This document shows, in pieces, positions 24,943-36,600 of a stretch of DNA of 64,000 nucleotides. Source of the DNA: Sipunculus nudus (Eukaryota; Annelida; Sipuncula; Golfingiida; Sipunculidae); the NCBI GenBank assembly GCA_026874595.1, contig CM049312.1, forward strand, positions 69,286,929-69,350,928. The letters run 5' to 3'. The first letter of the stretch is position 1; each line of letters opens with the position of its first letter. Under the pieces are notes generated by a model. That model was not told the DNA's origin, did not search any database, and was given only the letters and a program-made list of their open reading frames with translations. The translations under genes and the position numbers were made by a program.

Positions 24943-25618
24943 TGACGCAAGACCAAGAATGTGGGTATTTCTTTGGGTGATTCTTAAAAAAAAGAACAAA
25001 CTGTATTTCTGTGCTTGTTATACCATGGTCTTGCTGTACTGCCTAAACACAGATTAAGTAAGTGCCACGTACCAGTAATTCTCTAGTTAATGCATTAAAT
25101 TTGCTGTGGTTTCATGCTCTATGTATGTCGATTGAGGATTGTGTTCAGTGAGACGCGTCTTCATGGTCTATTCACACCTGTTTAATACCTCCCAAATGCC
25201 AAGCACATAGATAAGAAGTGTCTCAGGTTACCATGATGGAAGAAAAGAATTGATATTTTATGAAATGTTACTGTTTTACCCCAGATTTTCATGGTAAGGA
25301 GAAAACTATTGTTTTCTCAATCTGGAAACCTATTTCATTTGATTCCTTGACCAGGAAATGTATATTTTGACACAACATTTGTCATTATAGCTGTAACAGC
25401 AGCAAGCATATGGGGTTTGGAGTATTTTCGGCGGCCATTTTGAATAATTTGCATATATTTCACATACTAAGGGAGATCTAACTTTTGTCTTTGGATAAAT
25501 ATATTCCTATGACCCTTAGGTACTTTTATGCCAAAGGAGACCTTTGCATCATGACTTGAAGTCAAAAGTCACTTAACCCACCTACTAAATAACTAATACT
25601 TATACATAAGCTATGAAA
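24943..25618 (-). repeat. Right arm of foldback element
   Basis: Reverse-complement partner of 21440-22120. Confidence 0.85.
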
Positions 25619-25870
25619 AAATATATACTTACTCTAATGGTAAGTACGGATGTACGAGCTTTGTTCAGCTAGCTTAAAAAATGAGGTGGTTATAATAATA
25701 ACAAAAAATGAATCGGTAGGCATTTCATTTTTATTTTTTACCTATATCAATTGTATATTTTGTCAAACACCATGTGCAGAAATGCACAGAATTCAAATCA
25801 TATCCTCAAGTAAACCTTGTATCTGAAATATTAATCATGACAGTTCGGATATGTGCATATGTTATGAAAC

Positions 25871-25912
<42 letters not shown>

Positions 25913-25970
25913 AATAAAATTATTAATACTTATTACTAGAGACTTTAGTTACATCTCTGCCCTCTTGCTG

Positions 25971-26019
<49 letters not shown>

Positions 26020-26552
26020 AACTTTATACTTGGTTGTTATATCTCAAATATATTAGTTAATTAACACGCCCTATATATATATGTGTGTATATATATATCG
26101 CATTTGGTTGATGGGAATGAGCAAGTGCATGATATTATAATTGTACATATACTCAGGTGCAACAAGCTTTTATTTTATTACTTCTCTGTTTTTTTAAATT
26201 ATATCTTTAAAATATTATTTGTTAAATACTATTGTTTCCAATTCTGCTTCAACCCAAACCTGAATATGTTTTTTTAATCAAATTCACCATACACATGCTT
26301 TAAAAGTCAACGTTATTACATAATCAATTTTGTTCGCCTGACATATGGTAACATTAATGACACAAGTAAACACATATGTTACTAATACCGGAAGCTGCTC
26401 TTCACACACAGCGTGGATTTTATCTGAGGTCACCACCATCGGGCTGAGATTGTCAACTGAACTTTGTTGGACTCTAGGATATGTTCAAAGTGTATTCAGG
26501 ATGAATTCCTATCGCATCCTTATGTAAATGTGCAGGAGTCCAAGATCAAAGT

Positions 26553-26598
<46 letters not shown>

Positions 26599-27249
26599 TC
26601 ATAGTTCTTTTTGTCCTACCGCATGCAGCATTAAGGGGACCGTCCTGTATTTTAGGCATTGGATGGACAATTTTTATCGTTCATATGGGAAAAAATGATA
26701 CCAAAAGGGCACAAATCGGTCTTGAGCATGTGAGAAAATGTCATTTTAATTTAGACAAAATGGTAGCTAATGACAAATCGACTTTGCTTTATCACCAAAA
26801 AATTGCGTTGAAAAATTAGTGGGGCCACAAGTGACTTAAGCGAGTTCGACACAACGAGGTTTCACAGCATATACTAGTATATATATCGGTATATTTCAAT
26901 AAGTCAATCACACATTTCAAAACATGCAGTCAGCAATAGTACGACTTGATATGCAGAGCGGAAACAAGCGGCCACGTGTTGGACAACGGGAAATCAAGTC
27001 AAATGTATAAGGGAAGCATATGAAAGAAGATAAACAATACACTCTCATTAATTGCTATCCAAGCATGATGGACAGGGATGAGTTAATGATTTTTAAGGTC
27101 ATGGAATCTCACGCGATCTAAAATAAGGAAGATATGGGAGCATTGACTCGGTGACGGTAACGATAATATGTCAACAATGAGGCCATACGGAGCAATATAA
27201 TTGTTCTTGGGATTCGCCGCTCACGTTTTTCATAAACAACATTTTTTAA

Positions 27250-27540
27250 AGGTGCCTATTCACCTACCCTTTGAAAAAGAACTTATGTGATTTCTGGCTT
27301 CCTCTGTGTAGAAAATGTTGCTATGGCACAAATTCCTTGGTAGAATCTTTTAGAGATATAGAACATTAATAATTAAACTATTATTTGTGTTGACCATACA
27401 CACCATTTCAAGAACTGAGGCATTTTTTTTTTAATTTTTTTTTTTGCAAGCTGACAAAATTCAACGGATTTGTATCGACTGGTAAAAAAAATCGCCCGTT
27501 CGAACCACGTTTATGGTTTCAATAGCCCTTAGAACCAGTG
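27250..27540. repeat. MITE fragment, AAAGGTGCC terminus
   Basis: Begins AAAGGTGCCTATTCACCT. Its first ~60 bp match the reverse complement of 47275-47335 (block ATGTGATTTCTGGCTTCCTC). Its second half resembles 60810-61050. Confidence 0.6.
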
Positions 27541-27603
27541 GGGTCAATTTTCTTCCAGGTTGGAGGGGGGGGGGGATGACTCGCAGACACACACATATAA
27601 AGG

Positions 27604-27668
<65 letters not shown>

Positions 27669-29429
27669 TTAGCATATATTAAATTATATTAAAATTATAT
27701 TAAAATATATATAATTAATCACATTTTAAATACATGACAGTAAAAGGTTTTGGAAAATAAAGTATTATTTTCCAGTATAAATTAATTCTAATCCGGGTTT
27801 AGATATAATATTTCATAGAAGACAAACAAATGAAGTCTATGGACGAAAGTCTATTATTCTATGTATTTATATATTTCATTTGCAATAAATAAATATTATT
27901 CTCTGAAAAGTGTGTCAGTGTGGGGGGGGGGGGGACGGGCTTAATTATCATTAAGTTAGTTATCATCCCCCTTTCCAAAAAAAAGGGGGGGGGGGTTTAT
28001 AACCCCAACCCCATCCGTCCCTATATTGACGCCCCTTCTTTGAACAATACTTTGTGTGTGTGGCCTTTTTGCACTCACGTGATCGTTTAAATATAACTTG
28101 AGTAAATTTGTCCTCAAAAGGAACAGGGTTATACACGTCACAGTTCAATAGGTGTAGTGTCTTTCGGAGCCCGATTGAAGTTCACAGCGCTGTAACTGTA
28201 ATAACTCCTTGCTCGGTGAAATACCTGGTAAGCGAGCTTGGATTTCACAATATCATTATCTGGTTCCTGTATGTTGAACTCACCCATGATTTATATACAG
28301 GGGTTCACAAATTGCTGATTGTTTATCTGGTAAGTTCACACTTTAGGACACTCAATCTCGCAAGCTCTCCGGGTCTCCTCGCCTCTCCGCTTGGCTTGGT
28401 GGCATCTTCATCTTCGACTGCATTCAAAATTTTTACGACCGCGCCCAGGGAACGGGTCTTAGACCCTTCTAACTGGAGCACTCAAGGGGCTTAATACATC
28501 TTTAGTCAGTCACCTCAATCTCAAGACCTTTACATGTAATAACTATTTGGAAATTAGGTAAAATAGTAAACCGAATGTGTCACATACATTTCTCAAGGAG
28601 CTGATTACAACATGGTTTATTATCCAGTCCTCCAATGTGTAATTATGCCCGTTAGCCCGATACCCCAGATTTAAATGTGCACACATCAAAGGTGGAGCTT
28701 GTACCCTTCTCACAAGCTAAATGATTGTGATTGGGCGATGAATAGAATGTGATTTAATTTATGAGTGCCATAATCGTTTCTGAGTTGTTTGGTGTTTGGG
28801 GTGTAAAGAAAACATGGCAAGAAAATGCACACCGTTCAGTTGTAGTGGTTTTATAAGTAAACAACAGAGATCTATGCCCAAAGTGGTTGTTACATGTTCT
28901 TCTTATGTAAATTGCATTTAATTGACCCTTGATTCTTATCAAACATCATAATACCACTATATCTACTATCTGAATATGTAATTATTTAGTTTTGGTACCA
29001 ACTACAGTATTTAAACGAATTCAGGTCCGTCAACCAACAGTACGAGTCAGAAAAGAGTTGGCCCTTATCAGATCAAACCCGTGTTTACTTTACAGACCCG
29101 GCTGTCAGGGGCAGATCCAGAAATTCGTGAACAGGGGGCGCTAATACTTGGCAAGGGGTTGATGGGTATAAAGAAAAAATAAGTTCTTTGATTGTGCATG
29201 TAATTGTCCTCCGCTCCGCAGAAGGGGGGGGGGGGCATTGATTTGGGTTTGTCTGTCTGCCAGGTTTTTCGTTTCCGTGCGATAACTTTCCTAAATTTTA
29301 TCCGATTTCATTCAAATATGGGATAGTGATTGCTCTCATGCATACCTTGGCTGGGATTGGTTTTGGAGTGTCTGAAAAATAATTCTCTCCAGCTTAAAAA
29401 AAAATTATCAAATTTTGGTCCAATTTATC

Positions 29430-29610
29430 GATGTGTTTTAGTTTTTATGTTCGCCTGCATATTTCTCCACATGTCATAGTGGATTTTGATCCTATTTCTC
29501 AGTGTGTTTTAGTTTTTATGTTCGCCTGGAGATGTCTCCACATGTCATAGTGGATCTGTTTAAGTTTCATGTGCCCTCAAGATTTTCTCCACATGTCATA
29601 TTTTGGTTGC
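29430..29610. repeat. Short tandem duplication, unit about 70 bp
   Basis: The block GTGTTTTAGTTTTTATGTTCGCCTG..(A/T)TCTCCACATGTCATAGTGGAT occurs twice, with a partial third CTCCACATGTCAT at the end. Confidence 0.7.
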
Positions 29611-30368
29611 TTATCAAGCATGAAAGACATCAAGAGCCAAAATCGAGGGGCATTAATTCCACAAAATTGCTTGTTTTTTTTGTTTTATTTATATATTATT
29701 ATTTTTATTATTAATACGTAATATATTTTCAGCCTATAAAAATAGGCTGCTGTAATGACAAGAAGGCCGCCTCTCTCAGTCTAGCAATATTTGGATGATA
29801 TCATAATTAAAGGAGTAAACCAAAGAGCTGTTGATAAATATCCTTAATTTATGAATGAGAAAATAATAAACTGTCGATAACTAAATAATCCTATTGCTAG
29901 AGAATGAAAAAAAAGTATCTGAAAAAAAAATTACAAATAACGAATAACTTGGAAAATAATTTATCTTTCAGGGTCTGATCGAGGACTTATGATTAACTAT
30001 AATAAGTCTCCAATGGTAATTTTTATAACAGGTCTGTATAGGGGACCTGCGGCTGAATAATAATAATAATAATAATAATAGGTCTAAAGTTCTTTATTTA
30101 TTACTAAACAACAGGTTGGAGATATCTTGGGGGGGGGGGGGGTCAGTTATAACTAGAGTTAGTATATGTACCCGGGCTAGACATACTGAAATCAAGGTGC
30201 AATGATTACAAACTAAAATTTCATTATTTTACCATTTTTTTACCCTTTGCTATACGAGGTACAATATACACCTTGACTGGTTCCCGCGTCCATTAACTTA
30301 TCATGCACATATTCACGACCAACCAAAGCAGTCCAGGCTGTCGCCCCAGGTCATGGATTAGGAGAAAA

Positions 30369-30523
30369 AACTGCCTTCTGTTGCTGTTGTTGGCTTTATG
30401 CTTGCGTAAAAACGACAACGGATTATCACCTCTGATTAAACACTGTGGTTTCATGACGTCATTGTTATACACTTGTTTATTAAACAGGAAGTCACTGTCA
30501 GTTGCCGAGACTAGCGGGCTACA
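30369..30523 (+). promoter_or_regulatory. Conserved proximal promoter / 5' leader of copy B, with a CRE-like site
   Basis: Shares ACTGCCTTCTG, TTTATGC..GCGTAAAAACGACAACGG, ATTGTTATACACTTGTTTATTAAA and GTCAGTTGCCGAG.CTAGCGGG with copy A. Relative to A it has about 8 extra bases (30451-30461) that create a palindromic TGACGTCA at 30454-30461, a consensus CREB/ATF site, 62 bp before the ATG. Confidence 0.65.
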
Positions 30524-30616
30524 ATGAACACTCTCGTGATCTTAGTCAGGACCATCATATTCATCTTCATCATCATCATCGCCTTCTTCATCTCTGTTCC
30601 TGTCGGTGTGACCACG
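30524..30616 (+). CDS. TMEM179B-like: Copy B exon 1 (start codon, TM1)
   Basis: ATGAACACTCTCGTGATC... encodes 31 residues from MNTLVILVRTIIF to SVPVGVTT. Donor ACG|GTGAGT. Nearly identical to exon 1 of copy A. Confidence 0.85.
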
Positions 30617-33600
30617 GTGAGTATATATTAATAAGAGCTCAGTTATCGTCTCAGGTTTGACTTTAAGAGTTTAACGCCTATATGAAACATTTCAAATATA
30701 TTAGCGTCTGTATGACACATTTCAAATATATACTTAATCTCATTTCAAATATATTACAATTAAGTATAAGTTTTAGAAAAAAAGGTATTATGTTTCCAGA
30801 ATAATTTATTTCTACAAGGTTTAGATATAATATTTCATAGTATTATAAGACGACCATCACTTTTTATTGACGAAGTATTTTAACAAAAACTGGTAGTTTT
30901 AATGTCGCGTTATGGACATTGCATGTTTCATTTCGTTTTTCACTTTTAAAGTTAAGTTATCGGAATTAATAAGCCCACATACTCGCATAACAAAGGACAT
31001 TTGAATGTACTTTGCGTCTATGCACAAACGGAGATTTATTTGTAATTTATTCACTTCCTTTGCCAGTAAGTACTCTCAAAGGAGGGCAGATGTCACATTG
31101 ATTCAGTGTTGTTTACATTCCGTGTGTTAACATCCTCTTGTGATATTTCGGCGTTGTGTGCCGAGCTGATGTAAGCTGAATAAAGTGTTTTCATGATATA
31201 TCAACAGGAACAAGCCAGATCTTTCTCACATTAACAGGGATGATTTGGATCTATGAGGGTGCCTTCCCCGTTAAATTACACACCCCCCAAAAAAATCAAA
31301 TATGGCGGGCCAGACCAAAATCGGAGATTTTTTTTCGCGAACATTTTCGCAAACAAAATACCCTTTGTTTTTTTTTCTAATTCACAGTTATGATTGGTGC
31401 CTATGACTAATTGAATTGCAGACTTCCTCAAAACCAAATATGACCGCCAGAGTACAATCGGAGAAAACATATCCTCTTTAATATGATTTGAACCAGTAGG
31501 ATTTTTGTACCCTCATGCATATTAATAAAAACCTGCTTCTGTTTGTCATATTTTAAAACTATAAACTAAACTTTTTTTACATATTGATCTTGTTTTTAAA
31601 ACCCATATGTCAACTTATCCAGCACTACCAGAAATGCGGGGCCCTCTGAGAAATATTGTCCGACCACATCTAGTTTCATATTATCTCTCTCTTTCAAACA
31701 CAAACCGAACATAAAGATGACAGAAACGCAGATTTAAGCCTAATGTCACATTGTGTACAAACTTCTTGCTTTATTGATATAACCATTGAATAAACAATTG
31801 TGCCAGTAATTAAGTGCGGAACTCGTTGTTTGAGTAGTATTTGAGTGTTTATGATAAATAAACAGACCTCTTTCATGTGCATGGTCACTCATGACACTAA
31901 ATTAATACCCTTTGAATAATTAATGATTGGTTTATTGCTTGCCGGAATCAAAGATTTCGGCAAGCATATTGGTCAGTTGCGTATGTCTGTTTGTCTGTCT
32001 GTCTGTTTGTTTGTTTGTCACCACTCTCCTGGCCACAATTTTGCCACAATAACCTTGAAACTTACAGGGATGTTCGAAAACATAATTTCTAGGTGCCCTA
32101 TTGTTTTTGGTTAAAATAGGTCAAAGGTCAAGGTCAAGGTCATCAAAACCTCTCAAAACGTTTTTTTCTTCATATCTTTGTGACTATTAGTCGTATCTAC
32201 TTCAACAATAGCTCATTTTAATCGTCATTCCAAGGCCTGTCATCTGGTGTGTAGCTGACTCAAATTTGCCGTAACCATGGTTACAAATTTTTGGGGAAAA
32301 GTCATGATATTCGAAAATAAGGGATCTTATTTTTCTTACTTTGTCAGTTTTAAAGCTAGAGTGATCTAGTTTTTTGCATCAGGTAGCATTTAACTAGTAC
32401 TACAAGATTTTATTACAAGTCTTGCAGTATCTTGTAAAATATCTCGTGAATAGAGATATTTCGAGATTTCATTCATCTTGCGCCAAAGGCCACATTATTG
32501 CAGGAATCTTTTTGAAACTGACATATCATAAGTCCTACACTAGTATCTCGAAATTGTTTTTTCATTTCTTGAATATGGCTGCTAGGGGGCGCTGCACACG
32601 ACCCTCACACACATATCATTACATTGGCCATATCTCCAAAATTATAAGCCTCAATTACATAAACTATAGCCTATTTTTTCCCTCTGAGTCTTCTCCGTAA
32701 CCTGGTGTAGTCATCTGGTCACAATTTTGTGTCACTTTGTCAGTGTGTCCGTCTGTTTGTCAGTTGTCCTCAAATTCGCCTGCTTGTTCTTGCGTCTCAC
32801 ATATAGCAGTCTACAGGCCACAGTTTTGAAAGATTCCTTTTGAAACTATTACATCTTAAGTCTTACACTAATATCTCGAAACCAATTTTTCATTTTCCGG
32901 ATATGGACGCTAGGGGGCGCTAAACTCGAACCTCTCCCAACATATGATGCTTTGGCAGTATCTCCAAAACTATAAACCTCAGTTACATAAACTGTAGCTT
33001 TTTTCTTCCTTTGAGTCTTCTCCATAACCTGAAGTAGTCATCTGGACTCAATCTTGAGTCACTTTGTCAGTTGTCCTCAAATTCGCCTGCTTGCTGATTC
33101 TTGCGTCTCAAATATAGCATTCTATAGGCCACAGTTTTGACGGAATCCTTTTGAAACTATTACATCTTATGTCTTACACTAATATCTCGAAATAACTTTT
33201 TCATTTTCCGGAATTGGCCACTAGTGGGCGCTGCACGCGACCCTCACACACATACCATTGTATTGGCCATATGTCTACACCCAAAGCCTCAGTTACATAA
33301 ACTATAGCTTATTTTCTTCCTTTGAGTCTTCTCCATAACCTGATTAAGGCATCTGGTTTCAATCTTCTGTCACTTTGTCAGTGTGTCCATCTGTTTGTCC
33401 GTTATCCTCAAAGTCGCCTGCTTGCTGGTTCTTACGCCTTACATATAGCATTCTACAGGTCACAGCTTTGACGGAATCCTTTTGAAACTGGGACATTTCA
33501 CGTCATACACTAATAATACGAAACGCATTTGTCGTCTTCGGAATATGTCCGCTAGAGGGCGCTACAGTCGAACCTCCCAAGTATATCATTAATTCGCCAT

Positions 33601-36600
33601 ACCTCCAAAACTATAAATCTAAATTACATAAATGATAACTCATTTTCTTCCTTTGAATCTTCTCCATAATTAGGTAAAGTCATCTGGTGTCAATCTTGTC
33701 TCACAAAGTCAGTATGTCTGTCTGTTCGTCTTTTGTTGTCAGCTTTGCCTGCTTCCCTGTTCTTTTGTCTCATATGTCATTCTACAGGCCACATATTCTC
33801 AGCAATGTCCCTGAGAGTCATTCCATTAATAGAAAACCGACAATATGTTCTGTCTGTCCGTCTGTGTTTCACTTCTGATTTCCGGCAAGCGTTCGACCTA
33901 TGGTCGTCTAGTTTGTATTATTGGCATGTCCTTTTTACGAATCAAGGCACCCTTATGAAACTTGTGAAAATACCACGTTTGCGAAAGTTTCCGGCCTATA
34001 TAGAAATCATGGGGTTGCAAAAATGGACAGTTCGGACCATATCACTCTAGTGGTAGATTTTTGTAGCATGTGTTTGTCATGTCCTGACTAAACGTAACAT
34101 TTCTAAGGTGTAATTGTTATTTAGACTAAAATGTCAACCTCCGCACAGGGTCAGTATCAGTTAAGGCCACTGCAACTGCTTGTTCACGGTACTTCAGCGG
34201 CCTTGAATGACATTGACCCAGATTGCTGGGGCGACCACTGTATGTGGCGGGCCACATGGACTCACACGGATTTTTACAAACACGTGCTTACACCGAGTGC
34301 CAATTGGTATTGTTTTTTATACATTTCCCCGCAACGTAACCAACATCGCGCCTAAATGAAGTTCCCCGGGTTTTCCGAAATTTCAAACAAAAAAAGATAA
34401 TTATATTCTTTATAACCATCGAAATAAATGTTATCAGTTCATGCTCTGTAATTGCTCCATTTACTTAATTAATGGAATTTACATTTCCCAGGCGCAATAT
34501 AGACCGATTTCGGCGAAAAAGTCTGCTGTGTGAATGAATGGGTGCAGCAGGTTTATCCTTGCCTGAAATGTATGCGACACTGATGTTCATGTGTAATACG
34601 TAGCGCAATGTGTATGCTACGACATCAGTTGTTGCTTTCCGCATGTCGGGTTTTAAATTTATAATAGCAAATACATGTCTTGTGGGTTCCTGTCATCTCT
34701 TTGGCTAAATATAAAACAGTGTAGAAGTCCTTTCCCGTAACTGTGAATAACAAGTAACCATGGGGTTCTTGTCATCTTCATGTGAGATGCAGCGCCATCT
34801 ACGACACACGGGTATATCCTTTAAAGAAAAAAAAATATATATAAAATATATAAAAAAAAATTCTAACCTTAGAAATGTAGTTTGAGGCTGTAGTGAAATT
34901 TTCTTAATTGGGAGGATGAGATATATTTATATTACGATTATGGTCTGGTTTACACATATGTATACCCCCCCCCCCCCCGACAATAACAAAGTTACAATTA
35001 TACCGACACTCAGCTGAATTTGTCTATAGGGCGGAGGATATTTTTGTGAGCGTTTTCAAAATGTGGGTCCTGTGACCTTGACCCTTGACCTTGTGACCTA
35101 AAATCTGAGAACTTGTTATCTTTGAACTAAAACCATGATTCGGATTTTCATTGCAATCCATCCACGTATTTTTTCACATTTTGCAAAAGCTATTTAGAGT
35201 CCACAACCTATTTCAAATTAATCTGTGAACAGATGGCCACTGTGACCTTGACCTTTGGCCATGTATTCATCCCCCCATTGGAAGGTCATCTACATGTGCA
35301 AGAGAGATTTGAGATTAAAAGTTTGGCGTTGGTTTGTCTGTCCGTCTGTATGTTTGTCTGTCTGTCTGTCATTATTCAAAAAGGTATCAATTGAAAGGTA
35401 AAATTTTATTATTTTTTTGTTGGTGATCCGGTTCACCATCAGGATCACAGAATTATTTTAAGGAAAAATACTGCATTATTGACAACGCCCAATGTGGGTA
35501 ATAAGCAGCCTTAATTGGCGGAGGTCTGCACTATCTGAGTGCAAATTTTTAGTATTCTCAAAGTAACATAATAATTTCTGTTAATGAAAAATAAAGTGAC
35601 CAAGAACTTAAAAAATCAGAAATAGATAAATGATGTGATTATGAAGTAGAAACAGAAATATTGTACGTGGCATATTGTGGAATTCACTTCATTAGATATG
35701 ATGACTTATTTTAGACTTTCAAAACTAAAGAATATATAAATATATTAAACTGATCTCGTCTGCTTTTTTTCAGCAAAAGTGGGCTACCAAGATAATGTTT
35801 GTTCCTAATATTGGGAAGATTTTTTATTTATATTTAATTTTATTATATTTGTTTAATTTTTTATATGTTCATTTCATAGAGTAGTCATTTGATTACCCTG
35901 TGATACTGAATAACAAACCTTAAAGGTGGACATGGAAATATTTGATCGCCCCTTAGTGTAGTCATATACTGTGGATTCAAAAAATATCGTGAATTTAAAG
36001 TTTCGTGGTTTTGACTTGAAACACTATTCGTGGGTTCATAATATCGTGAATTATAATCATTTCTTGTTATGCCTTGTATCAAAAAGCTAAAGATCATTAT
36101 ATCATTGACAGGAAATGCACTGAGATGCACTGAACTTTAATTGAAAACTCATTGAATTAAATGTCAGTTTAACACAAGATAATGGCTCGCTTATCTGAAA
36201 AGTGGGTGATTTTTTTGGGTATAGCTCGATAGATTTCTCTAAATGATCGAGGTTTTTTTTTTTTTAATTTCGTCGATAAAAGCTGTCCACTTATTCCACA
36301 AAAAACCCCAAAGGACAATGATTATTGTGAATCCACAGTTTATATTTTGTTACTACCCTAATGGTAAATTTTGCTATACCGTCTGGATTAACCGAAGGCA
36401 GTCAATTCGACTAACTCTGTGTAGAATATACATATTGTGAGTTAAAAATATAGTTTAAATGCATATTAAAAATAGAACTGTAGAATGCACATTATAAAGA
36501 AAAATAAAATTTGTAGGAAAGAAACAGCTTGGAAAGGAATGTGCGCGGGAATGGGGGGGGGGGGGGGGTCATTGGTTATCAGTGTTCGACAGAGAATCAT

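Larger units (their letters stand above)
21440..25618. mobile_element. Large foldback element, ~0.65-kb inverted arms
   Basis: The sequence at about 21440-22120 is repeated in reverse complement at about 24943-25618. Matching blocks include GACTTCAAGTCATGATGCAAAGG, AGGGAGATCTAACTT, GCAAATTATTCAAAATGGC, GACGCGTCT.ACT and TTTAGGCAGTAC. The 2.8-kb interior has no transposase I can recognise. It sits between the divergent copies A and B. Confidence 0.85.
25619..30368. other. Intergenic DNA upstream of copy B
   Basis: Repeat-rich and without exons. It holds (TA)n tracts near 25874-25909, 25975-26017, 26557-26597 and 27607-27663, a MITE at 27250-27540, poly-G runs near 27567, 27921 and 29226, a tandem duplication at 29430-29610 and (AAT)n near 30055-30081. 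Confidence 0.6.

Noticed and set aside
25851-26819. ORFs rich in Ile-Tyr repeats
   Set aside because: Products of (TA)n microsatellites.
28108-28494. 128-codon ORF
   Set aside because: No motif, no exon signals, and no similarity to anything else in the window; length is within chance expectation.
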